A stretch of DNA of 64,000 nucleotides from Bacillus swezeyi. Lineage in GTDB: Bacteria > Bacillota > Bacilli > Bacillales > Bacillaceae. A model generated the notes under the pieces. It searched no databases. It saw only the letters and a list, made by a program, of their open reading frames with translations, and had not been told where the DNA came from. Location: contig NZ_MRBK01000006.1 of assembly GCF_001969815.1 (NCBI RefSeq), forward strand, positions 519,791 through 583,790, read 5' to 3'. The position numbers and the translations under genes were made by a program. Shown in pieces: positions 57,632 through 64,000 of this stretch; positions within the stretch are counted from its first letter, which is position 1, and every line of letters begins with the position of its first letter.

Positions 57632-57695
57632 GATTCGAACCCCCGGCAGACGTGGTACCGGAAACCACCGCTCTATCCAACTGAGCTACGAGCGC
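57621..57695 (-). tRNA. tRNA-Arg (anticodon CCG)
   Basis: 75 bases folding as a cloverleaf: acceptor GCGCTCG/CGAGCGC, D-arm GCTC...GAGC, anticodon arm GTGGT-TTCCGGT-ACCAC with anticodon CCG (reads CGG), T-arm with GGTTCGAAT. No encoded CCA. In B. subtilis the same gene (trnQ-Arg) sits beside clpP. Integration target of the neighbouring element. Confidence 0.95.
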
Positions 57696-57726
57696 ATAAT
57701 ATTATTTTTTAACGTCAGCAATTTAT

Positions 57727-57755
57727 ATTATAAGGGCTTATCTGCAAGAAGTCAA
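57727..57755 (-). promoter_or_regulatory. tRNA-Arg promoter
   Basis: Minus strand: -35 TTGACT at 57755-57750, 17-nt spacer, -10 TATAAT at 57732-57727. Confidence 0.85.
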
Positions 57756-57915
57756 TCACAATATCTTTAACAATCATTGCCGGATGGCTCCGCCCTCTAC
57801 CCGTGCTTCCAAGGAAATCCCGATTTGCTTGAAGGATTTTTGCCGGATTGTTTGAATTTATTTCAAAGTGGGAAAAATAAAGTCCAGTATGTCTTTTGTT
57901 GAGGGCTGCTTTTTG

Positions 57916-57945
57916 TTTGACCTTTATTGACCAAAAATGTATGAT
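57916..57945 (+). promoter_or_regulatory. clpP promoter with CtsR box
   Basis: -35 TTGACC at 57917-57922, 17-nt spacer, -10 TATGAT at 57940-57945. Read on the other strand, 57932-57916 is GGTCAAT-AAA-GGTCAAA, the CtsR heptad direct repeat. CtsR should repress until heat or protein stress. The stretch 57756-57915 shows nothing else. Confidence 0.88.
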
Positions 57946-57985
57946 TAAACTACATACTTACCTTTTAAGGTGAAGGAGGAGCATT

Positions 57986-58582
57986 ATGAATTTAATACCT
58001 ACAGTCATTGAACAGACGAATCGCGGGGAAAGAGCGTATGACATTTACTCACGCTTGTTGAAAGACCGGATCATTATGCTGGGATCAGCAATCGATGACA
58101 ATGTTGCGAACTCCATCGTATCACAGCTTTTATTCTTAGAAGCTGAAGATCCTGAAAAAGATATCAGCATTTACATTAACAGCCCCGGCGGCTCCATTAC
58201 AGCCGGTATGGCGATTTATGACACAATGCAGTTTATTAAGCCGCAAGTCTCTACGATTTGTACGGGAATGGCAGCATCTATGGGTGCGTTCCTTCTTGCA
58301 GCCGGCGAGAAAGGGAAACGCTATGCCCTTCCAAACAGTGAAGTCATGATTCACCAACCGCTGGGCGGAGCTCAAGGTCAAGCGACTGAAATTGAAATTG
58401 CGGCAAAACGCATTCTTTCATTACGCGACAAGCTGAACAAAATCCTTGCTGAGCGCACAGGACAGCCGCTTGAAGTGATTGAGCGCGATACTGACCGTGA
58501 CAACTTCAAAACAGCTGAAGAAGCAAAAGAATACGGCTTGATTGATAAAGTGCTGACACGCAATATCGATGCACAGAAGTAA
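57986..58582 (+). CDS. clpP: ATP-dependent Clp protease proteolytic subunit
   Basis: 198 residues. Serine peptidase that forms a 14-mer and works with ClpX, ClpC and ClpE. Catalytic Ser98 in [15 protein letters not shown], His123 in [17 protein letters not shown] and the Asp in [27 protein letters not shown] forms the oxyanion region. Ribosome binding site AAGGAGG. In B. subtilis essential for competence, sporulation and heat tolerance. Followed by a weak terminator, a repeat, and a second, stronger copy of the same terminator. Confidence 0.98.
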   Translation: MNLIPTVIEQTNRGERAYDIYSRLLKDRIIMLGSAIDDNVANSIVSQLLFLEAEDPEKDISIYINSPGGSITAGMAIYDTMQFIKPQVSTICTGMAASMGAFLLAAGEKGKRYALPNSEVMIHQPLGGAQGQATEIEIAAKRILSLRDKLNKILAERTGQPLEVIERDTDRDNFKTAEEAKEYGLIDKVLTRNIDAQK

Positions 58583-58589
58583 TCAGGTA

Positions 58590-58618
58590 AAAGAGCTGCC
58601 GGATGTTCCGGCAGCTTC
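58590..58618 (+). terminator. clpP terminator, proximal copy
   Basis: GAGCTGCCGGATGTTCCGGCAGCTTC: a perfect GCTGCCGG/CCGGCAGC stem but a poor T-run (CTTCAG). Confidence 0.7.
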
Positions 58619-58672
58619 AGATTGTTGACAAAATCCTAAAACGGTTTAAAGTTTTAGGGTTTTGTCATCCTT
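58619..58672. repeat. 54-bp palindromic repeat, copy 2
   Basis: 52/54 identical to 43855-43908. Here it begins a 175-bp insert (58619-58793) lying between two copies of the clpP terminator. The rest of the insert, from 58673 (CGTGATTGAAAACC) to TGTCGACACGCTG, contains no open frame with a ribosome binding site. Confidence 0.85.
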
Positions 58673-58793
58673 TCAGCGTGATTGAAAACCTTTGCAGTCT
58701 AGGAAGGGCGAGCATCGGAGCGGAGCGAATGTTAGAATTCGTGAGCACCGACGCGCAGGGCCTGACAACGAATGCGAGGGTTTGTCGACACGC

Positions 58794-58826
58794 TGGAGCT
58801 GCCGGGTGTTCCGGCAGCTTTTTTTA
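58794..58826. terminator. Duplicate clpP terminator, distal copy
   Basis: GGAGCTGCCGGGTGTTCCGGCAGCTTTTTTTA: the same hairpin as 58590-58618 with one change in the loop-side base and a good T-run. Overlaps the stop of the convergent DJ-1 gene. Confidence 0.85.
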
Positions 58827-59429
58827 TGGGCCAAACGGGCTGTCATATTCCATCCGCTTTGCCGTTTGCCATGCTGTTTTTTCTCCGAGGAGCCGTTTTA
58901 CGATGTGAAAAGACATATTAATGCCCGCTGAAATTCCGCCTGAAGTGACGATGTTTCCTTCATCAACAAATTTCACATCACGAATCACGTGTACTTCAGG
59001 GTATTCTTGCTCCAGCCTGTCATAGCTCGCCCAATGCGTCGTCGCGCTTTTTCCGTTCAGCAAGCCGGCTTCTGCCAACAGGAGGGCTCCCGTACATACG
59101 GATAGCAGGAGCTCCACGGAAGCGGCCTCTTTTTTGATCCAGCTGATCAGCCTCTCATTATGAATCTCGTGATTTCTCACCCCGGAACCGCCCGGAATGA
59201 TTAAAATATCAAAACGCGGAGCATTATCGATCGAATAATCAGGGATGACGGTAAGGCCGTTACGCGCCGCTACTTGTCTGCCCGTCTCCGAAACCGTTTT
59301 GACGTCAAACGGACGATCTCCCCCGCCGTCCGCTCCAGCAGTCACTGAAAACACTTCAAACGGACCGGCGAAGTCAAGCACTTCCACCTCATCAAACAGC
59401 AGCAAGCCGACATTCCATTTCTTCTTCAT
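58824..59429 (-). CDS. DJ-1/PfpI family protein (isonitrile hydratase-like)
   Basis: 201 residues. Opening VGLLLFDEVEVLDFAGPFEVFSVT and nucleophile elbow LLLSVCTGALLLAEAGLLNGKSATTHW (Cys near 107) are those of the GATase1-like subgroup containing isonitrile hydratases and the N-terminal halves of FtrA/GlxA regulators. NIVTSGGISAGINMSFHIVKRLLG follows. No C-terminal AraC domain, so likely an enzyme; substrate unknown. Ribosome binding site GGGGG. Convergent with clpP. Confidence 0.82.
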   Translation of the reverse strand: MKKKWNVGLLLFDEVEVLDFAGPFEVFSVTAGADGGGDRPFDVKTVSETGRQVAARNGLTVIPDYSIDNAPRFDILIIPGGSGVRNHEIHNERLISWIKKEAASVELLLSVCTGALLLAEAGLLNGKSATTHWASYDRLEQEYPEVHVIRDVKFVDEGNIVTSGGISAGINMSFHIVKRLLGEKTAWQTAKRMEYDSPFGP

Positions 59430-59475
59430 CCGCTCTGCCCCCAGTTCCTTATGTAATCAAATCAATTAAAACCCT

Positions 59476-60051
59476 TTATAAATCCTTCCACTTTTTCTCT
59501 AACACCGGATAATGATAATCATTCATCTTCCCGATCAATTCATCAGGACTTTCGGAAGCGTGAATCAGCTGAAGGTGTGAGTCGTTTGAAAAGCCTTCTT
59601 GAACGCTGTACTTCAGCATTTGCATAAGCGGGTCAAAATAGCCGTTCACATTGTAGAGTCCAATCGGTTTCTGGTGGATGCCGATTTGCGCCCAGCAAAG
59701 CACCTCAAACAGTTCTTCAAATGTGCCGAATCCGCCCGGCATCGCGATAAAGCCATCGGCCAATTCGCTCATTTTCGCTTTGCGCTCATGCATGCCGCTC
59801 ACTTCAATCAGCTCTGTCAATTGTTGATGGACAATTTCCCCTTTAAAAAGGCCTTTCGGCATCACACCGATGACTTCTCCGCCATGTTCCAGGACGGTAT
59901 CCGCAATCACGCCCATTAATCCCATTCTTGATCCTCCGTATACAAGACTCAGCCCTTTTTCAGCAATATAAGCCCCAAGCTCCCCCGCTTTTTTTCTGTA
60001 TTCCGGATTCGTTCCCATGTTTGATCCTGAGTATACGCATACCGTTTTCAT
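59476..60051 (-). CDS. yvdD: LOG family protein YvdD (cytokinin riboside 5'-monophosphate phosphoribohydrolase type)
   Basis: 191 residues from the ATG at 60051, eight bases after GGAG; an in-frame GTG three codons earlier is less likely. LOG motifs [54 protein letters not shown] (PGGxGTxxE), and [16 protein letters not shown]. The family removes ribose phosphate from nucleoside 5'-monophosphates. Physiological role in Bacillus unknown. Divergent from yvdC. Confidence 0.9.
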   Translation of the reverse strand: MKTVCVYSGSNMGTNPEYRKKAGELGAYIAEKGLSLVYGGSRMGLMGVIADTVLEHGGEVIGVMPKGLFKGEIVHQQLTELIEVSGMHERKAKMSELADGFIAMPGGFGTFEELFEVLCWAQIGIHQKPIGLYNVNGYFDPLMQMLKYSVQEGFSNDSHLQLIHASESPDELIGKMNDYHYPVLEKKWKDL

Positions 60052-60158
60052 CCCGTTCACTCCAACTCAATATATTGATTAAAACAATTAACATTGTACT
60101 ATATATTGTTTGTTCCGTGTGAGATAATATAATAGAATTTTTCGAATGGGAGTGTTTT

Positions 60159-60491
60159 ATGATGTTAACAAATGCGGAACAATGGACAAAAGCATTTTAT
60201 CAAAAAAGAGGGTGGAGCGAATACGGACCTTTCATCCGCATGGGTTTTCTAATGGAGGAGACAGGTGAACTGGCAAGGGCTGTTAGGACATATGAAATCG
60301 GGAGAGACCGTCCGGACGAAGCGAAGCGGCCCGCGTCTGAATTAAAACAGGAGCTTGTCGAAGAAATGGGCGATGTCATGGGAAATTTGATCATGCTCGC
60401 TAAAATTTATAACGTTTCTTTGGAAGAAATAATGGAATCCCATCGCAAAAAATTGACGGAAAGATTCGCGGGTCAGCATGAAGATTGTTGA
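60159..60491 (+). CDS. yvdC: MazG-type nucleotide pyrophosphohydrolase YvdC
   Basis: 110 residues, all-helical MazG-like domain: EETGELARAVRTYEI and LVEEMGDVMGNLIMLAKIY give the EExxE-12-28-ExxD metal-binding pattern. Cleaves nucleoside triphosphates to monophosphates and pyrophosphate, a house-cleaning role. The two consecutive ATG codons at 60159 and 60162 follow GGGAGTG. The 3' end overlaps the HD hydrolase gene by 14 bp. Confidence 0.88.
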   Translation: MMLTNAEQWTKAFYQKRGWSEYGPFIRMGFLMEETGELARAVRTYEIGRDRPDEAKRPASELKQELVEEMGDVMGNLIMLAKIYNVSLEEIMESHRKKLTERFAGQHEDC

Positions 60492-61455
60492 CCGCCTTTA
60501 CGGAGAAGCTGATCTGGAACCTGTCTTAAGAGATTTAATCGGCTCAGGAAGCGTTCAGCGGCTAAAAGCAATCCACCAGGGCGGAGCGGGCTTTCTCGTC
60601 CATCCTGTATGGAACATCAGCCGCTATGAACACAGCGCCGGCGTCATGCTTTTGATTCGAAAGCTTGGCGGAAGCCTAAAGGAGCAAATAGCCGGCTTGC
60701 TTCATGATGTCTCACACACCGCCTTTTCACATGTTGCTGACGATGTGTTTCAGATGGAAGATGAGGATTATCATGAGCGCGTTTTTGAAAACTGGGTCAG
60801 AAACTCTGATATACCGGATATTCTTCATACATATGGATTCACCAGCGAAGATATTTTATATGACGTCCAAAAATGGACATTGCTCGAACAGCCCGCTCCG
60901 GCTTTATGTGCAGACCGCATCGATTACACGCTTCGCGACTCCTTTGCATACGGGTTTGCAGATCAAGAGGACATTAGGTCATTTTTACGGACAGGGCTGA
61001 CCGTTTTTGAAGGGGAAATTTGCTGCACTTCCGCGGAACACGCTGAATGGTTCGCTCGCCTTTATTATAAAGAAGTCGTTGATTTTTTTATGGACCCCCT
61101 CAATGTATATGCGCTCTTTACACTCAGCCAAATGCTGAGGGAGGCCCTTGATACGGATTTGATCAGCAAACAGGATTTTTTCAAAACGGACGGGGAACTG
61201 CTTGCGATCTTGAAGCAAAGAACCTCCTTTAGGGACAAGCTTGAAAAACTCAGCACGGCGAAACGGCGCATCAAAACAGGAGACAAAGACGATTTCACGA
61301 TTCATAAAACATTAAAGTTAAGATGGATCGATCCAAAAGTCGTCGCTAACGGCTCTAAAGTTCCCGCCTCCGCCCTGTCAGAAAACGTCCGCTTGATGAA
61401 AGAGCAGGCGGTTGCCGCAATGAAAAAAGGAGTATATGTAAAAGCGGCCGAATAA
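60478..61455 (+). CDS. HD-domain phosphohydrolase
   Basis: 325 residues. HD metal motif: His in RYEHSAGVML, His-Asp in AGLLHDVSHTAFSH, and a later Asp in ALCADRIDYTLRD, the pattern of the COG1078 dGTPase-like HD group. Starts inside yvdC (14-bp overlap), with only a weak site, so translation depends on yvdC. With a MazG enzyme in front, a nucleotide pool-cleaning or nucleotide-depleting pair is plausible. In the B. subtilis map I recall no such gene after yvdC, so it may be a lineage addition. Confidence 0.82.
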   Translation: MKIVDRLYGEADLEPVLRDLIGSGSVQRLKAIHQGGAGFLVHPVWNISRYEHSAGVMLLIRKLGGSLKEQIAGLLHDVSHTAFSHVADDVFQMEDEDYHERVFENWVRNSDIPDILHTYGFTSEDILYDVQKWTLLEQPAPALCADRIDYTLRDSFAYGFADQEDIRSFLRTGLTVFEGEICCTSAEHAEWFARLYYKEVVDFFMDPLNVYALFTLSQMLREALDTDLISKQDFFKTDGELLAILKQRTSFRDKLEKLSTAKRRIKTGDKDDFTIHKTLKLRWIDPKVVANGSKVPASALSENVRLMKEQAVAAMKKGVYVKAAE

Positions 61456-61496
61456 AAACCGCCAGTTTCGGAGTACCCGAAACTGGCGGTTTCATT
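61456..61496. terminator. Convergent terminator between the HD gene and yvdB
   Basis: AAAACCGCCAGTTTCGG and CCGAAACTGGCGGTTTC are exact complements around AGTA; works for both strands. Confidence 0.88.
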
Positions 61497-61498
61497 TG

Positions 61499-63118
61499 CT
61501 ACGTCACATCAAATATTTGCTCAGGCCTGTCAACAAAATGCTTTTTGCCAATCTTATGAAACAGCCCGGTTTTATGAAGCAGCTCGCGAGGCTGCGGCTG
61601 AAGGCCGACGATCATGACTTTGCCGTTTTGCTGGTGAACACGATTGACAATCGTCATCAGACTGCCTTCTGCTGAAGAATCCATATAGTCTACTTTATTC
61701 ATCATCAAAATTAATAGTTTTGGCGGATGCTGTTTATCCAAAATCGAATCCTCTAATGAATTTGACGAACCAAAGAACAGCGGACCTTCAACAGTATAGA
61801 TGCTGACTGAACGGTGAAATTTCTTTTCTTCCGCTGAAGCCGCCGCCTGAACAATCGATTCTGACGCATCTTTCTTAATCCGGAACGATTGGCTCATTCT
61901 GGCGATAAAGGTGATGATCGCCAGCAGAATCCCGGCGGCTACGCCAAATACAAGATCTTGCCATACCGTTAAGAGGAAGGTGACGACAAGGACGACCGAG
62001 TCTGAATTTTTAATTTTCAAAATATTAATGAACTCTTTCCGCTCACTCATATTCCAAGCGACAATCATCAAAATCGGCGCCATGCTCGCAAGCGGAATAA
62101 GAGAAGCATATGGCGCAAACAGCAGCAGAACCAATAATACAAACAAGCCATGGACGACTCCTGAAACAGGAGAAGCAGCGCCCGTCTTAATGTTTGTCGC
62201 CGTCCGGGCAATCGCGCCGGTCGCCGGAATCCCGCCGAACAGCGGCGCTGCCATGTTTGCAATGCCTTGTCCAACCAGCTCTTTATTGCTGTCATGCCTT
62301 GTGCCTTTCATATTATCGGCCACCATCGCGGAAAGCAATGACTCAACCCCTCCGAGCATTGCAATCGCCAGCGCCGGAGGAAGCAGGTACACGATCTTTT
62401 CAAATGACAATTCCGGAAACTGAAAGCTTGGCAAACTGCGCGGGATTTCTCCGTATGCAGAGCCGATCGTTACCACATGTTCAGGAAACAGCATGGCCGC
62501 CATTACCGTCGATACTAAAAGACCGGCCAGTGCTCCAGGGACTTTCGGCAAAACCTTCGGTGTGAGCAGCACGAAGAAGAGTGATACGACAGCTGTCAAT
62601 ATGCTGTAAAAGCTGAGGGAATCTAAGTTGATGACGATCTCCCTCATATTCATATAGAAGCTTTCATGCTTCTCAACATCTTTTAAACCTAAAAACTTTG
62701 CGATTTCTCCGGTGAAAATGATCACCGCTATCCCAGCCGTAAACCCGATAATGACGGGACGGGGAATAAACTTTATTATTTTTCCGAGCTTGAAAAGCCC
62801 TAATATAACCAATATCGCTCCAGCCATAAAGCCGGCAATTAGCAGATTTTCAAATCCATATTGCAGCACGATTCCGAACAAAATCGGCACAAAGGCGCCA
62901 GTAGGCCCGCCAATCTGGTATTTTGATCCTCCAAGAAGAGAAATTAAAATACCGGCGACGATCACGGTATAAAGACCGTGCTCCGGCTTAACACCTGACG
63001 CAATGGCAAAAGCCATGCCAAGCGGAATGGCGACTATACCTACGACCATCCCAGCAACAATATCTTTTTGAAACCGTTTAAAATTATACCCTTCAAATCT
63101 GCCTGAAAAACGTAGCAT
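61499..63118 (-). CDS. yvdB: SulP family anion transporter with STAS domain, YvdB
   Basis: 539 residues: about 12-14 membrane helices (GMVVGIVAIPLGMAFAIASGVKPEHGLYTVIVAGILISLLGGSKYQIGGPTGAFVPI is the SulP core), then a C-terminal STAS domain (RSVSIYTVEGPLFFGSSNSLEDSILDKQHPPKLLILMMNKVDYMDSSAEGSL). Next to a carbonic anhydrase (17 bp, same strand), so bicarbonate rather than sulfate is the likely cargo. Last gene of yvdAB. Confidence 0.9.
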   Translation of the reverse strand: MLRFSGRFEGYNFKRFQKDIVAGMVVGIVAIPLGMAFAIASGVKPEHGLYTVIVAGILISLLGGSKYQIGGPTGAFVPILFGIVLQYGFENLLIAGFMAGAILVILGLFKLGKIIKFIPRPVIIGFTAGIAVIIFTGEIAKFLGLKDVEKHESFYMNMREIVINLDSLSFYSILTAVVSLFFVLLTPKVLPKVPGALAGLLVSTVMAAMLFPEHVVTIGSAYGEIPRSLPSFQFPELSFEKIVYLLPPALAIAMLGGVESLLSAMVADNMKGTRHDSNKELVGQGIANMAAPLFGGIPATGAIARTATNIKTGAASPVSGVVHGLFVLLVLLLFAPYASLIPLASMAPILMIVAWNMSERKEFINILKIKNSDSVVLVVTFLLTVWQDLVFGVAAGILLAIITFIARMSQSFRIKKDASESIVQAAASAEEKKFHRSVSIYTVEGPLFFGSSNSLEDSILDKQHPPKLLILMMNKVDYMDSSAEGSLMTIVNRVHQQNGKVMIVGLQPQPRELLHKTGLFHKIGKKHFVDRPEQIFDVT

Positions 63119-63135
63119 TCATCTAATCCTCCCCA

Positions 63136-63732
63136 TCATGACCATCCCATTTCCGGAAGTGAAATATCTTCCTGAGAATAACCATTTTCTACAACATCCA
63201 AACGGCCGGTCTTTGGATCGATCACCAATCCATGCACGGGAACATCTGACGGCATCAACGGATGATTCCGCACCATTTTGACACTGTGGCTGACACTGTC
63301 TTCAACACTGTCAAAGCCCGTCATCCAAGAATGCAAATCAATGCCGGAATTTGTCAGCAGTTCAAGGCAGTCATCTTCCACTCCCCGCTGTTTGGCCTTT
63401 TGAAGGATAGATGAAGCGTTTAGACTCGCCATGCCGCACTCATGATGGCCGATGACACAAACTTCCTCTGCTTGCAGTTCATAGACGGCCACAAGAATGC
63501 TGCGCATCACGCTTCCAAAAGGATGAGAAACAACGGCCCCCGCATTCTTGATTATTTTTGCGTCTCCATTTTTTAAACCCATGGCATGATGAAGCAGCTC
63601 TAACAAACGAGTGTCCATACATGTCAAAATCACAAGTTTTTTCTCAGGAAATTTTGTCGTTTCGTAAAACTCGTACCCCTTTTCCTCTACAAAAGACTGA
63701 TTGTGCTTCAAAATGGAAGATAAATTAGCCAT
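63136..63732 (-). CDS. yvdA: Beta-carbonic anhydrase YvdA
   Basis: 198 residues from MANLSSILKHNQ (AAGGAG ten bases upstream); a nine-codon extension is less likely. Zinc ligands in VILTCMDTRLLELL (Cys, with the Asp-Arg dyad) and VCVIGHHECGMASL (His, Cys). Converts CO2 and bicarbonate in the cytoplasm, presumably feeding or using the SulP transporter YvdB. An extended -10 element TGCTATAAT lies near 63790. The remaining 63795-64000 is AT-rich with no gene visible. Confidence 0.92.
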   Translation of the reverse strand: MANLSSILKHNQSFVEEKGYEFYETTKFPEKKLVILTCMDTRLLELLHHAMGLKNGDAKIIKNAGAVVSHPFGSVMRSILVAVYELQAEEVCVIGHHECGMASLNASSILQKAKQRGVEDDCLELLTNSGIDLHSWMTGFDSVEDSVSHSVKMVRNHPLMPSDVPVHGLVIDPKTGRLDVVENGYSQEDISLPEMGWS

Positions 63733-64000
63733 TTTTCTCTCACTCCTTTTCATAGTCATATGAACTTGATATTGTTACAGACGCATTATAGCACATGGAT
63801 TTCGCGTTTGGATTTGATTCAAAAAATTCACTGAAAATGTACTGAAAATTTAAAAAAATCCTTTTTTATATCTTTCTAAAATAATAAAATTTACACTTTT
63901 CTTCACCTATAAAAACACAATTGGAAATGAATTAGGATATCAAATATTTGGATTTATAGTCATAATCATGTATTAAAATAAATAAAAAAAGTTCAATAAC

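Overview
The window is a chromosomal segment of a Bacillus of the B. licheniformis / B. subtilis group. This rests on close protein similarity, recalled from memory, to B. subtilis Eno-GpmI-Tpi-Pgk-GapA-CggR, AraE, LutABC/LutR/LutP, SigL, YvfG, EpsA-O, SlrR, SacB-LevB, ClpP and YvdA-D, and on a gene order matching the yvbJ-to-yvdA part of the B. subtilis map with several replacements. No database search was possible, so species-level naming (B. licheniformis or B. paralicheniformis) is inference.

Layout. 1-2.7 kb: end of a zinc-ribbon membrane protein (yvbJ), a Fur-type iron-siderophore binding lipoprotein and a DJ-1/PfpI protein. 2.9-10.2 kb: the glycolytic hexacistron cggR-gapA-pgk-tpi-gpmI-eno, with the CggR operator and a second promoter in front of pgk. 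10.3-15.1 kb: araE with two AraR operators but no adjacent araR, the flavin monooxygenase yvbT, and the amino acid permease yvbW under a leucine T-box. 15.3-18.8 kb: a secreted unknown protein, a two-gene ABC transporter, and a decayed MerR-type regulator divergent from it. 18.9-24.6 kb: lactate oxidation genes lutABC, regulator lutR and permease lutP with two shared operator sequences. 24.6-26.2 kb: sigL and yvfG. 26.2-42.8 kb: the complete 15-gene eps matrix polysaccharide operon with the EAR RNA between epsB and epsC, a SinR-type operator, and divergent slrR. 43.3-50.3 kb: a quinone reductase-like gene and an acid-sugar type catabolic operon (DapA-like lyase, Fe-alcohol dehydrogenase, DUF1537 kinase, PdxA2-like dehydrogenase) beside a PrpR-type regulator whose AAA+ domain is degenerate. 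50.4-54.2 kb: regulator debris, then sacB-levB behind a SacY-type antitermination leader. 54.4-57.7 kb: an AT-rich patch next to tRNA-Arg(CCG). 57.9-64 kb: clpP, a DJ-1 protein, yvdD, yvdC, an HD hydrolase, a SulP transporter (yvdB) and a beta-carbonic anhydrase (yvdA).

The most unusual part is 54.8-57.7 kb. The last bases of tRNA-Arg, its terminator and a stretch of a SUKH-family gene are present twice as diverged direct repeats. Between the copies lie a LexA DNA-binding-domain-only repressor, a truncated YolD gene with LexA-like boxes, the C-terminal end of an endolysin-like gene, and a two-gene cassette: a secreted 218-residue precursor whose only four cysteines lie in a hydrophobic Gly/Ala-rich C-terminal domain, followed by a 73-residue two-helix membrane protein. 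I read this as a candidate bacteriocin-immunity pair in a prophage or integrative-element remnant. Other second-look items are the PrpR-type regulator lacking GAFTGA and Walker B acidic residues, a 54-bp palindromic repeat found after two terminators (one copy inserted between duplicated clpP terminators), and an araE gene with a strong Shine-Dalgarno but no usual start codon after it.
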